From the NCBI GenBank assembly GCA_963708645.1, contig CAVPTA010000002.1, positions 248,001 through 312,000 of the forward strand: 64,000 bases of DNA, written 5' to 3'. The number at the start of each line of letters is the position of its first letter. The first letter of the stretch is position 1. A program made the position numbers and the translations under genes. Of this stretch, positions 26,611-34,273 are shown piece by piece. The DNA comes from RYN-133 sp963708645. GTDB taxonomy: Bacteria; Actinomycetota; Actinomycetes; Mycobacteriales; Jatrophihabitantaceae. The notes under the pieces are model-generated. The model worked only from the letters and a program-made list of their open reading frames with translations, was not told the DNA's origin and searched no databases.

Positions 26611-27817
26611 GTACCGGAGTAAACGCTCGCCGGCGCTACGCGGGGCCAAGCTTGTCAGGCGCGACGGCAATCGTCGGGATCGGTGCGACCGAGTTCTCGA
26701 AGGACTCCGGACGGTCCGAGCTGCGGCTTGCCGCCGAGGCGGTCCGCGCAGCCATCGCCGACGCAGGCCTGCAGCCGTCCGACGTCGACGGACTGGCCAC
26801 GTTCACGCAGGACAACAACACCGAAGCGGCGGTCGCTCGCGAGGTCGGCATCCCGTCGCTGTCGTTCTTCAGCCGCATCCACTACGGCGGCGGTGCTGCG
26901 TGCGCGACGGTGCAGCAGGCGGCGATGGCCGTCGCTACCGGCGTGGCCGACGTCGTCGTGTGTTACCGCGCGTTCAACGAGCGGTCGGGGCAGCGCTTCG
27001 GCCAGGTGATGAGCGGCCTCGCTTTCGCGCCGACGTCGTCGGGCGTCGATGCCGGCTGGGTCGTACCCGATGGGTCTGAGCACACCGGCGGCCTGGGTGG
27101 CAATGGCCGCGCGGCGCTACATGCACGAGTACGGCGCGACGAGTGCAGATTTCGGCCGGGTCGCGGTGGCGGTGCGACAGGGCCGCGGCGACGAATCCGA
27201 ACGCGTTCTTCTATGAGCGCCCGATCACGCTGGCCGATCACCAGGCCTCGCGCTGGATCGCCGAACCGCTGCATCTGCTCGACTGCTGCCAAGAGAGCGA
27301 CGGCGGCGTCGCGATCGTGGTGACCTCGGCCGAACGTGCGCGCGACCTGCCGCACCGTCCGGTCTCGATCAGCGCGGCCGCACAGGGCAGCGGGCCGGAT
27401 CAGTTCGTGATGACGTCGTACTACCGCGAGTCGATCTCGGGCTTGCCGGAGATGGGGGTCGTCGCGAATCAGTTGTGGCGACAGTCGGGCATCGGTCCGG
27501 ACGATGTCGACGTGGCCGTGCTCTATGACCACTTCACCCCGTTCGTGTTGATGCAACTGGAGGAACTCGGCTTCTGCGGCCGAGGCGAGGCGGCCGGGTT
27601 CATCGCCGACGGGCGGCTCGAACTCGACGGCGCGTTGCCGCTCAACCCGAACGGCGGACAACTCGGCGAGGCATACATCCACGGCATGAACGGCATCGCC
27701 GAAGCCACCCGACAGGTGCGCGGCACGGCGGTCAACCAGATCGCCGACGTCGAGACCGTCCTCGTCACGGCAGGCACCGGCGTTCCGACGAGCGGGCTCG
27801 TCCTCACCGTTGCCTAG
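26607..27817 (+). CDS. ltp2: Lipid-transfer/thiolase-fold retro-aldolase Ltp2, frame broken twice
   Basis: Ltp2 (Rv3540c) cleaves the last three side-chain carbons to propionyl-CoA and a 17-ketosteroid, in complex with the ChsH2 DUF35 domain. The N-terminal thiolase fold shows ATAIVGIGATEFSKDSGRSELRLAAEAVRAAI and IHYGGGAACATVQQAAMAVATGVADVVVCYRAFNERSG. The rest (NPNAFFYERPITLADHQASRWIAEPLHLLDCCQESDGG ... NGGQLGEAYIHGMNGIAEATRQVRG) is in another frame. One extra base at about 27063 and one at about 27184 explain the break, with the intervening PMGLSTPAAWVAMAARRYMHEYGATSADFG in the third frame. Mended length about 403 residues. Confidence 0.88.
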
Positions 27818-27851
27818 GCAGCCAGGAGGAATTGCCGCTTAGGGTCGCAGT

Positions 27852-28460
27852 GTGGAGCAACGCAGCCTCGGCCTGTCCTTCGGCGCGGCGGCGGTCGCCT
27901 ATGCCGAACATCGTCCCGACTACGCGACGGCAGCGGTGTCGTGGGCGCTCGAGCCGGCGCCGGGACGGCGCGTGCTCGATCTCGGCGCCGGCACGGGCAA
28001 GCTGACCGCCACGCTGGTGGCGCTCGGACTCGACGTCGTCGCGGTCGAGCCGGACGCGGCGATGTTGAACCAGCTGCCTCGAGCGATGCCCACCGTCCGT
28101 GCATTGCCCCACCTGTCGGCGCGCTTCGGTGCCACCGAGCGGGCCGAGTTCGCGAACGGCCAGCGGCGCACAGCAGATTCGCTCGTCGAAACGTTCGGCA
28201 CGAAGGCAGGGATCCTGGTCATGCCGACCGACGAACGCACGAGACGGCTCGCAGAGATGCGCGACTACCTCGCGAACCGGCCGGAGACGGCCGACGGCGA
28301 GTTCACGCTGCCGATGCTCACCGCGGTGCTGCGGTCGCCCTGCGCCGGGCTGACCTGGTCGGTGCGCGCGACCTCGACGACAACCGGGTCCTCTGCGACG
28401 TTGGCGTATCGCTCGAAGGCCGATCCCAACGGGAAGAACGGCACCCACGCGATGCCCTGA
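27852..28460 (+). CDS. Class I SAM-dependent methyltransferase with internal and C-terminal deletions
   Basis: The product starts like a Methyltransf_11 protein (SFGAAAVAYAEHRPDYATAAVSWAL, SAM motif I VLDLGAGTGKLTATLVALG, acidic loop VVAVEPDAAML). At about residue 87 it jumps directly from MPTVRALP to HLSARFGATERAEFANGQRRTADSLVETFGTKAGILVMP. In relatives these parts are separated by the LPDxxxDxVxxGQAxHWF and LRPGGVL strands, so roughly 60-90 residues are missing in frame. Its normal end is near LTAVLR (28335); the remaining 40 residues are antisense to the aldo/keto reductase. It is unlikely to be active as written. Confidence 0.6.
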   Translation: MEQRSLGLSFGAAAVAYAEHRPDYATAAVSWALEPAPGRRVLDLGAGTGKLTATLVALGLDVVAVEPDAAMLNQLPRAMPTVRALPHLSARFGATERAEFANGQRRTADSLVETFGTKAGILVMPTDERTRRLAEMRDYLANRPETADGEFTLPMLTAVLRSPCAGLTWSVRATSTTTGSSATLAYRSKADPNGKNGTHAMP

Positions 28461-29056
28461 CCGCGACACAGGTCGAGCACCGGCTCCGCGCCGCGGTCGA
28501 GCACGTTGTACGCGTTCTGCACACAGACGATCCCGGCGGACGATGCCGCGATCAGCTGTTCGGCGCCGACGTTGCTCAGACCGATCGCGGTGATCTTGCC
28601 TGCATCACGAAGGGCGACCAGCTCGGCAAGCTGATCGGCCAGCGCAACGACCTGATCGCCGTCGGCGCTGAGACCCGGCGGAGCATCGAGCCGACGCAGG
28701 TTCACGAGATCGAGTCGATCGACACCGAGGGACGCAAGGTTGGCGTCCACCTGCGCGCGAAGTTCCTCCGGACGCTGCGCCGCAACGAGCTTGTTGTCGC
28801 GGCGCTCGGCGCCGACCTTCGTCGCGATGACGAGGTCGTCCGAGTAAGGCGACAGCGCGGTACGCAGGTATCGGTTGGCGGTGCCATCGCCGTAGAACTG
28901 CGCGGTGTCGATGTGGGTCACACCGCGCTCGACCGCGTGTCTCAACACCGCGCGCGCGTGGACGGGGTCGCTCTTCTCGAGTTGCATCGCGCCATAACCG
29001 ATGCGTGCGACGCGGCGATCGCCGAGCAGCCCTTCGCCTCCCGGCGCCGCGTTCAC
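28265..29056 (-). CDS. Aldo/keto reductase, C-terminus lost
   Basis: An NADPH-dependent (alpha/beta)8 aldo/keto reductase. RIGYGAMQLEK, HIDTAQFYGDGTANRYLRTAL with the catalytic Asp and Tyr, VIATKVG with the Lys, and LSNVGAEQL are clear; the position of the usual His is Asn in LVNLRRLD, as in several members. Homology ends at VVVEVARTDQVSPAQ (about 28345). The last family strands, including the cofactor-binding LLIPGTSSxxHLEEN segment, are absent and replaced by about 25 residues antisense to the methyltransferase gene. Its GTG overlaps the asparaginase stop as GTGA. About 50 residues are missing. Confidence 0.7.
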   Translation of the reverse strand: MNAAPGGEGLLGDRRVARIGYGAMQLEKSDPVHARAVLRHAVERGVTHIDTAQFYGDGTANRYLRTALSPYSDDLVIATKVGAERRDNKLVAAQRPEELRAQVDANLASLGVDRLDLVNLRRLDAPPGLSADGDQVVALADQLAELVALRDAGKITAIGLSNVGAEQLIAASSAGIVCVQNAYNVLDRGAEPVLDLCRGQGIAWVPFFPLGSAFERYANVAEDPVVVEVARTDQVSPAQGDRSTAVSIGSVNSPSAVSGRFAR

Positions 29057-30012
29057 CGTTCGATCCAGCTGCTGAACGCGGCGCGCACGTCGTCGGTGCC
29101 GTTGCTCAACAGGACGAGCAACAGCAACCGGGCTTGATAGGCATTGAGGTTCCCGCAGGTGACCAGCCCGCGGTTACGCAGGTCGGTCTCTGATCCAGGG
29201 GCGCCGTAGGTGTGGGTGAGCACCGGTCCGGCACCGATGCGACTCGCGAGAACGACCGGCATTCGCGCGGCGAGCGCGCCGAGCCGCTCGACCCAGCTCT
29301 CGGGAACGTGTCCGACACCGAAGCCGGCAACGACAAGTCCGGCGCAGTCGTTGCCGGCGCCGTCGAGCAAGGCGCCGTCGTCACCCACGGTCGCAACGAC
29401 GAGAGGGACGCGTGCATCGATCGCGCGCGGTCGCGCGAGGGCGGGCCGCCGCGCGATCTCGTACCGGAACACCGGCGCACCCTCGACGACGCGCCCGATC
29501 GGCCCGGTGTCGGGCGACTCGAACGCCGCGGTGCTCGACGTGTGCCGTTTCGCGACATGACGAGCCGCGTGGATCTCGTCATTCATGACGACGAGCGCGC
29601 CGCGTCCGCGAGCGTTGCGCGTTGCCGACACGGTCAGCGCGGCGAGCAGGTTCGCCGGTCCGTCGGCACCGGCCATCGCCGGCGTGCGCATCGCACCCGT
29701 CACCACCAATGGTTCGTCGCGCGTCCAGAGCAGATCGGCGAGGAACGCGGTCTCTTCGATGGTGTCGGTACCTTGCACGACCACGATGCCGTCGCTCGAC
29801 GCGTCGTCGGCCTGCTCGACGAGTTCGATCAGGTCGGCGAACGCGAAGCTCGCGCTCGGCATCCGTCGGAAATCACGCACGTCCACATCGAGCCCGAGCT
29901 CGTTCAATCCGGGGACGGACGCCAGCAGTTCTTCACCGCCGAGCCGAGCGACCGCGCTCGTCGTCCCGGACATGCTGATCGTCCCGCCCAGAAAGAAGAC
30001 GGTGACTTTCAC
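29053..30012 (-). CDS. L-asparaginase (type I/II fold)
   Basis: A 319-residue asparaginase hydrolysing Asn to Asp and ammonia. It has VFFLGGTISM with the nucleophilic Thr, VVQGTDTIEETAFLADLL with the second Thr-Asp motif, and VVTGAMRTPAMAGADGPANLL. There is no signal peptide, so it is cytosolic. GTG 30012 gives the normal start and overlaps the stop of the upstream DUF2277 gene; the frame continues far upstream but without homology. The operon order is DUF2277, asparaginase, aldo/keto reductase. Confidence 0.88.
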   Translation of the reverse strand: MKVTVFFLGGTISMSGTTSAVARLGGEELLASVPGLNELGLDVDVRDFRRMPSASFAFADLIELVEQADDASSDGIVVVQGTDTIEETAFLADLLWTRDEPLVVTGAMRTPAMAGADGPANLLAALTVSATRNARGRGALVVMNDEIHAARHVAKRHTSSTAAFESPDTGPIGRVVEGAPVFRYEIARRPALARPRAIDARVPLVVATVGDDGALLDGAGNDCAGLVVAGFGVGHVPESWVERLGALAARMPVVLASRIGAGPVLTHTYGAPGSETDLRNRGLVTCGNLNAYQARLLLLVLLSNGTDDVRAAFSSWIER

Positions 30013-30282
30013 ACTCGCGCGTAGCGCTTCTCGGCGCGCGCGCGGGCCTTCACGGCTTCTTCCTCGCGGTTCTTCGGTGGCGCCGTTGTCACGAGCGCGT
30101 CGAGCAGGTGTCCGGTCGCGTGCGCGACGGCTGCGACTGCCTCGTCGAATGCCTGTTGGTTGGCGGCTGAGGGACGCGGTCGTCCCGGCGACCTTGCGCA
30201 CGTACTGCACGGCGGCGGCGTGGACTTCATCGTTGGTCGCCGGCGGCTCGAAGTTGTGCAAGGGGCGAATGTTGCGGCACAT
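30009..30282 (-). CDS. DUF2277 family protein, one +1 frameshift
   Basis: A small conserved protein of unknown function. The first frame gives MCRNIRPLHNFEPPATNDEVHAAAVQYVRKVAGTT; the second gives RPSAANQQAFDEAVAAVAHATGHLLDALVTTAPPKNREEEAVKARARAEKRYARV. Together they form a standard DUF2277 protein of about 90 residues. One extra base near 30177 separates the halves. The stop overlaps the asparaginase GTG. Confidence 0.82.
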
Positions 30283-30404
30283 ACGTCCACGATGCCACCC
30301 GCCGCAACCGACACGCCCGGGCGGCATCGGCATTTGACTTCGTCGACGCCGGTGACGAGCGTGGGCCGGGTTCGCAGATGCAATCGACGGAAGGACTTCA
30401 CGAC

Positions 30405-30686
30405 GTGTTGACGCTGACTGACAGCGCCACGAGCGAGATTCGCAACCTGATCGAGAACAACCCCGAGGTACCTGACGACGCGGGCATCCGTATCGCCAGC
30501 AACCCGGACGGCGCGACGCTGACACTCTCGCTCGCACCCACCCCCGCCGAGGACGATGCCGTGATCGCCGAGAAGGGCGCGCGCGTGTTCCTCGAGCCGA
30601 CCGCAGCCGGGCTGCTCGATGACAAGACGCTCGACGCGGGCGTCGACCCGCAGGGCCAGGTGCAGTTCGGCATCGCACCGCAGTAA
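30405..30686 (+). CDS. HesB/IscA-like protein lacking the cluster cysteines
   Basis: A 93-residue protein with the IscA/HesB fold outline: LTLTDSATSEIRNLIENNPEVPDDAGIRIAS, then ARVFLEPTAAGLLDDKTLDAGVD. Classical A-type Fe-S carriers have a CxC near the end and an earlier Cys; this one has none, like a common actinobacterial subgroup, so an Fe-S transfer role is doubtful. GTG 30405, nine bases after GGAAGGA, is chosen over an upstream ATG at 30378. Confidence 0.75.
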   Translation: MLTLTDSATSEIRNLIENNPEVPDDAGIRIASNPDGATLTLSLAPTPAEDDAVIAEKGARVFLEPTAAGLLDDKTLDAGVDPQGQVQFGIAPQ

Positions 30687-30717
30687 ATCTGTGCAATGAC
30701 CCGGCACACTGGATCGG

Positions 30718-31857
30718 GTGAGCGAACCCGAGCCCGGCAAGCGTGTCAGCTGGGCCGAGCTCTACTTCGACCTGGTGTTCGTCGTCGCGGTCACCCGCGT
30801 CTCGGCGTTCATCGAACACGATCACTCGTGGGGCGGCGTGCTCCGCGCAGTGATCGTGTTCGTGCCGGTGTACTGGCTCTGGGTCGGCATGGCGATCCAG
30901 ACCAACCAGCAGGACACGTCGCGGGTGAACCTACGACTACGGCTGTTCGCCGTCGCGCTCGCGGCTGTGTTCATGGCAGCCTCGCTCGACGACTCGTACG
31001 GCCGCCTGGGACTGTTGTTCGCAGTCGCCTACTGGGCCGGACGGATCGTGCTCGCGCTGCCGCAGCTACCCATGTTCCGAGCGCGCCGCGCGATCTTGCT
31101 CAATCCGATCACCGTCAGCGTCCTGATCACCGGGCCGTTGCTCGTGGTCGGCGCATTCGCCCACGGCGATGCCCGCGAGGCGCTGTGGGCCATTGCCGCG
31201 GTGCTCGACCTGTCGACGCCGCGGCTGCTGCGACGGCGGATGGCCGGAATGCGCGTCGACTCGGGTCACCTCGCCGAACGATTCGGCCTGTTCGTGCTGA
31301 TCGCGCTCGGCGAATCGGTGGTGTCGGTGACCACCGTGACCGGCAACCTCGACGTGGTAACCGGATTCGCGATCGCCGCAGCGTTCATGCTCAGTGCGGG
31401 GCTGTGGTGGGTCTACTTCCATTTCGCGGCCGATGCCGTGCGTCACGCGCTGGCAACCGCGCAGGTGCAGCTCGACATCACCCGGCTCGTGCTCTCGTAC
31501 GGGCACCTTGCGTTCATCGCAGCGATCATCATCGTCGCGGTCGGTTTGCACGACTCGGTGGCGGCCCCGACACAGGCGCTGAGCTGGGCGGTGACCGGCC
31601 TGCTGTTCGGCGGCACCGCGCTGTACCTGGCAACATTCGGCTACACGCGCTGGGCGATGTTCCACCTCGTCTCGTGGACGCGGCTGTCGGGCGCGGCAAC
31701 CGTGCTCGTGCTGATGTTGCTCGCACCGCACGTTCCGGCCCTGGCCGCTCTGTTCGCGCTCGCGGCCGTGCTGGCCGTACTCAACGCGGTAGAGCTCGCG
31801 ATGGTCGAACGGATCGGCTGGCGCGCGCTGCTCGATCGGCGACGAGTACGACCTTGA
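30718..31857 (+). CDS. Low temperature requirement protein A (LtrA) family membrane protein
   Basis: A 379-residue polytopic membrane protein with about ten hydrophobic helices. The N-terminal KRVSWAELYFDLVFVVAVTR and the internal ERFGLFVLIALGESVV are the defining LtrA sequences. LtrA was named from a Listeria cold-growth mutant; its activity is unknown. GTG 30718 immediately precedes the conserved motif. It is a single gene between unrelated neighbours. Confidence 0.88.
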   Translation: MSEPEPGKRVSWAELYFDLVFVVAVTRVSAFIEHDHSWGGVLRAVIVFVPVYWLWVGMAIQTNQQDTSRVNLRLRLFAVALAAVFMAASLDDSYGRLGLLFAVAYWAGRIVLALPQLPMFRARRAILLNPITVSVLITGPLLVVGAFAHGDAREALWAIAAVLDLSTPRLLRRRMAGMRVDSGHLAERFGLFVLIALGESVVSVTTVTGNLDVVTGFAIAAAFMLSAGLWWVYFHFAADAVRHALATAQVQLDITRLVLSYGHLAFIAAIIIVAVGLHDSVAAPTQALSWAVTGLLFGGTALYLATFGYTRWAMFHLVSWTRLSGAATVLVLMLLAPHVPALAALFALAAVLAVLNAVELAMVERIGWRALLDRRRVRP

Positions 31858-31874
31858 TCGTCGCTCCGTATGGC

Positions 31875-32375
31875 TCAGCGACAGACGTCGTACGGTCCCG
31901 GATAGTCGAGGCCATGGTCGGCCACGGTCTCGGTGTGCACGCCCCACCAGCGGTCCAATCGGAGATCCATCGCAAACGGCGCACCCGTCTGTGCCGCAAC
32001 AGCCGCCTTGCAGTCGGTCACCTCGTAGGTAACCCGGACCCACCGGTGACTGCCCGAAGGGATCACCAGCGGCGCGTCTGTCCGAACAATGTGGATGCCG
32101 GGAGCCTCAAGATCCACCGCATCGATGCGCTGATCGACCATCGAGCTGTTCTCGACCAGGTAGCTCTCGGTGATCTGTCGGTCGCCGATTACTAGCGTGC
32201 TCGCGTTCCACAAGGTGAACGACGGCGTGAGCGGAATGACCACGAACACGACGAAGGACGCGATCACCGTCAAGCAGATCAGAACGAGTGCCCAAGTCCG
32301 GCCGCGATGGGCTCCCGATGCCGTGCGTACCGCAGGCAGGGTGGCGTGCTCATCGCTACCCTTGATCACCCGCAC
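31875..32375 (-). CDS. Hypothetical single-pass membrane protein
   Basis: A 166-residue protein I do not recognise. After a 27-residue polar N-terminus it has one strong membrane segment (WALVLICLTVIASFVVFVVI, about 28-48). The remainder is an extracytoplasmic domain rich in beta-strand pattern, with cysteines at DCKAAV and YDVCR near the end that could form a disulfide. GTG 32375 or the in-frame GTG six bases later may be the start. It is convergent with ltrA and lies downstream of the DapB-like gene. Confidence 0.6.
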   Translation of the reverse strand: MRVIKGSDEHATLPAVRTASGAHRGRTWALVLICLTVIASFVVFVVIPLTPSFTLWNASTLVIGDRQITESYLVENSSMVDQRIDAVDLEAPGIHIVRTDAPLVIPSGSHRWVRVTYEVTDCKAAVAAQTGAPFAMDLRLDRWWGVHTETVADHGLDYPGPYDVCR

Positions 32376-32411
32376 AGGCTAGACCGCGTCAAGTGCGCAG
32401 ACGCGCGCCAC

Positions 32412-33482
32412 TCAGTCAGCGACGAGCCCGCGTCCCGTGATGAGCGGCAGATCCAGGGCGGTGAGCAGCCCCGATGGCGCGGCTACTACCGCCTCGACGG
32501 CATTGACCAAGCGCATCGCGGTCGCCTTGAGCCCTGCGGTGTTGTGGTCACCGTCCGTGCCGAGCAGTTCGAGGTCGAGTGTGTAGTTGGGCTCGCCGGT
32601 CACCTTGACGCGATAGCAGCCCTTCCCGGCGGGCTGCGGCCAGTCCGACCCGAGATCGGGACGCAGTCGCGTGACGTGCTCGAGCACGACGACCGGGCGC
32701 CCGTTACGCACTCCGAGCACCTCGAACCGCAGCGCAGCCTGCGTGCCCGCGGCGATCGTGCCCGACGCGATCTCGAAGGTCTCGGGCGCGGGCAGCCGAA
32801 TGACGCTCTCGGTCACCTCGTCGAGTTCGACGTCAAGCCCCGCGGCCAGCTGACGCACGACCGAACCCCAAGCGAGCGACAGCACACCGGGCATCAGCAG
32901 CATGGGCGTCTCGTCCAGCGGCTTGCCGAACCCCATCACGTCGAAGAGCACGGTCGCGCTGTCGTAGGTCGAGTAGTCGAGCAGCTCCATGCAGCGCACT
33001 TCGTCGATGCGCTCGGACACCGACGTCAGCACCAGTGGTAACCAGTCGTTGGCGAAGCCCGGGTCGACCCCGTTGACGAACAGCGACGCTCCACCGTCCA
33101 GTGCCGCCTGCCTGATCGGGTCGGTGAACTCCGGCGGGACGGTGCCGTCCGGATACTGCAGGAAGACCGGGCTGCTCGACACGACGTTGATGCCGGCGGC
33201 AAGGAAGCGCTTCAGATCCTCGATCGCCTCGACGAGCCGGTTGTCGGCCATCGCGGTGTGCACGATGCAGTCGGGCCTCAGCGCGAGCAGTTCGTCGGCG
33301 TCGTTGGTGGCGAGGACGCCGAGGTCGCGGCCGAGACCGGCGAGCTGCCCGGCGTCCTGTCCGACCTTGGCGGGATCGGAGACCCACACCCCGACGAGCT
33401 CGAGTTCAGGACGTGCCGTGATGCCGGCGATCGCGTGCCGACCGACGTTGCCTGTGCTCCACTGGACGACTCGGACGCTCAT
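32412..33482 (-). CDS. DapB-N-terminal-domain NAD(P)-dependent oxidoreductase
   Basis: A 356-residue protein with a Rossmann start, VRVVQWSTGNVGRHAIAGITARPELELVGVWV, as in the dihydrodipicolinate reductase N-terminal family, but far longer than DapB (about 270) and not its orthologue. Such proteins recur in actinobacterial lipid and steroid loci, and their reaction is unknown. It is the last gene of kstD-chsH3-FAD protein-SDR-DapB-like; its start overlaps the SDR stop by 4 bases, so it should be induced with steroid genes. Confidence 0.8.
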   Translation of the reverse strand: MSVRVVQWSTGNVGRHAIAGITARPELELVGVWVSDPAKVGQDAGQLAGLGRDLGVLATNDADELLALRPDCIVHTAMADNRLVEAIEDLKRFLAAGINVVSSSPVFLQYPDGTVPPEFTDPIRQAALDGGASLFVNGVDPGFANDWLPLVLTSVSERIDEVRCMELLDYSTYDSATVLFDVMGFGKPLDETPMLLMPGVLSLAWGSVVRQLAAGLDVELDEVTESVIRLPAPETFEIASGTIAAGTQAALRFEVLGVRNGRPVVVLEHVTRLRPDLGSDWPQPAGKGCYRVKVTGEPNYTLDLELLGTDGDHNTAGLKATAMRLVNAVEAVVAAPSGLLTALDLPLITGRGLVAD

Positions 33483-34273
33483 GTCAGGTCCGGGATCGGC
33501 AGGTCCATGTTGGGCTTCTGCAACCCGCCGTGCACGTCGAGCACTGCGCCGGTGAGATAGGCGCCGGCCGGGGAGGCCAGGTAGACAACGGCGGCAGCGA
33601 TGTCCTCGACGACACCGAGCCGGCCGAGCGGCGTCAGCCGCTCGATACCCGTCCGCATCTCGTCGTTCTGCATCACGACGTCGAGCGCGGACGTGGCGAC
33701 CGAACCGACGGCGATCGCGTTCGCGCGGATACGCGGCGCGAGATCCTCGGCGGCGAGTTCGGTGTAGTGGATCAACGCGCCCTTCGCTGTCCCGTACGCG
33801 AGGTAGCCGCGACCGGCCACCTTCCCGACGACCGAGGCGATGTTGATGACCGAGCCGCCGCCGTTCTCGAGCATCAGCGGCACGGCCGCTGTCGTGAGCG
33901 CATGCGCGGTCGACACGTTCCAGTGGAAGGCCCGCTCGAGGAATCCCACCGAGGTGTCGAGGTACGTGCGCGGCATCGTCCCGCCCACGTTGTTCACGAC
34001 GATGTCGACGCGGCCGAACACCTCGCGGGCAGCATCAGCGAGCGAGCCGACCTGCTCGACCTCGTTGAGATCAGCGACCACGACATGCGCTTTGCGACCG
34101 GCGACTTCGACCGCGGAGGCTGTCTCACGCAGCTGGTCTTCGGTTCGGGCCGAGATGACGACATCGGCGCCGGCTTCCGCCAGCGCGATCGCCGACGCGG
34201 CACCGATGCCGCGCCCGGCACCTGTCACGATCGCGACCTCGTCGTCGACGCGGAACCTGTCCAAGATGGTCAT
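33479..34273 (-). CDS. Short-chain dehydrogenase/reductase in the kstD operon
   Basis: A 264-residue classical SDR: VAIVTGAGRGIGAASAIALAEAGA binds the nucleotide, NVGG follows the third strand, and IASVVGKVAGRGYLAYGTAKGAL carries the Ser-Tyr-Lys catalytic set. It is likely an NAD(H)-dependent hydroxysteroid or 3-hydroxyacyl-CoA dehydrogenase; the exact substrate cannot be read from sequence. It overlaps its neighbours on both sides by 4 bases, in an operon headed by kstD. Confidence 0.85.
   Translation of the reverse strand: MTILDRFRVDDEVAIVTGAGRGIGAASAIALAEAGADVVISARTEDQLRETASAVEVAGRKAHVVVADLNEVEQVGSLADAAREVFGRVDIVVNNVGGTMPRTYLDTSVGFLERAFHWNVSTAHALTTAAVPLMLENGGGSVINIASVVGKVAGRGYLAYGTAKGALIHYTELAAEDLAPRIRANAIAVGSVATSALDVVMQNDEMRTGIERLTPLGRLGVVEDIAAAVVYLASPAGAYLTGAVLDVHGGLQKPNMDLPIPDLT

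Noticed and set aside
24201..27200. Programmed ribosomal frameshifting in the side-chain operon
   Set aside because: Too many sites, no common slippery heptamer, and single-base insertions in genes that are unshifted elsewhere. Read error or decay explains them better.
29053..30825. 590-codon open frame on the minus strand
   Set aside because: Only residues from GTG 30012 onward are asparaginase. The upstream part crosses DUF2277 and the HesB-like gene; its MCRNIRPLHNF piece belongs to the separate, frameshifted DUF2277 gene.
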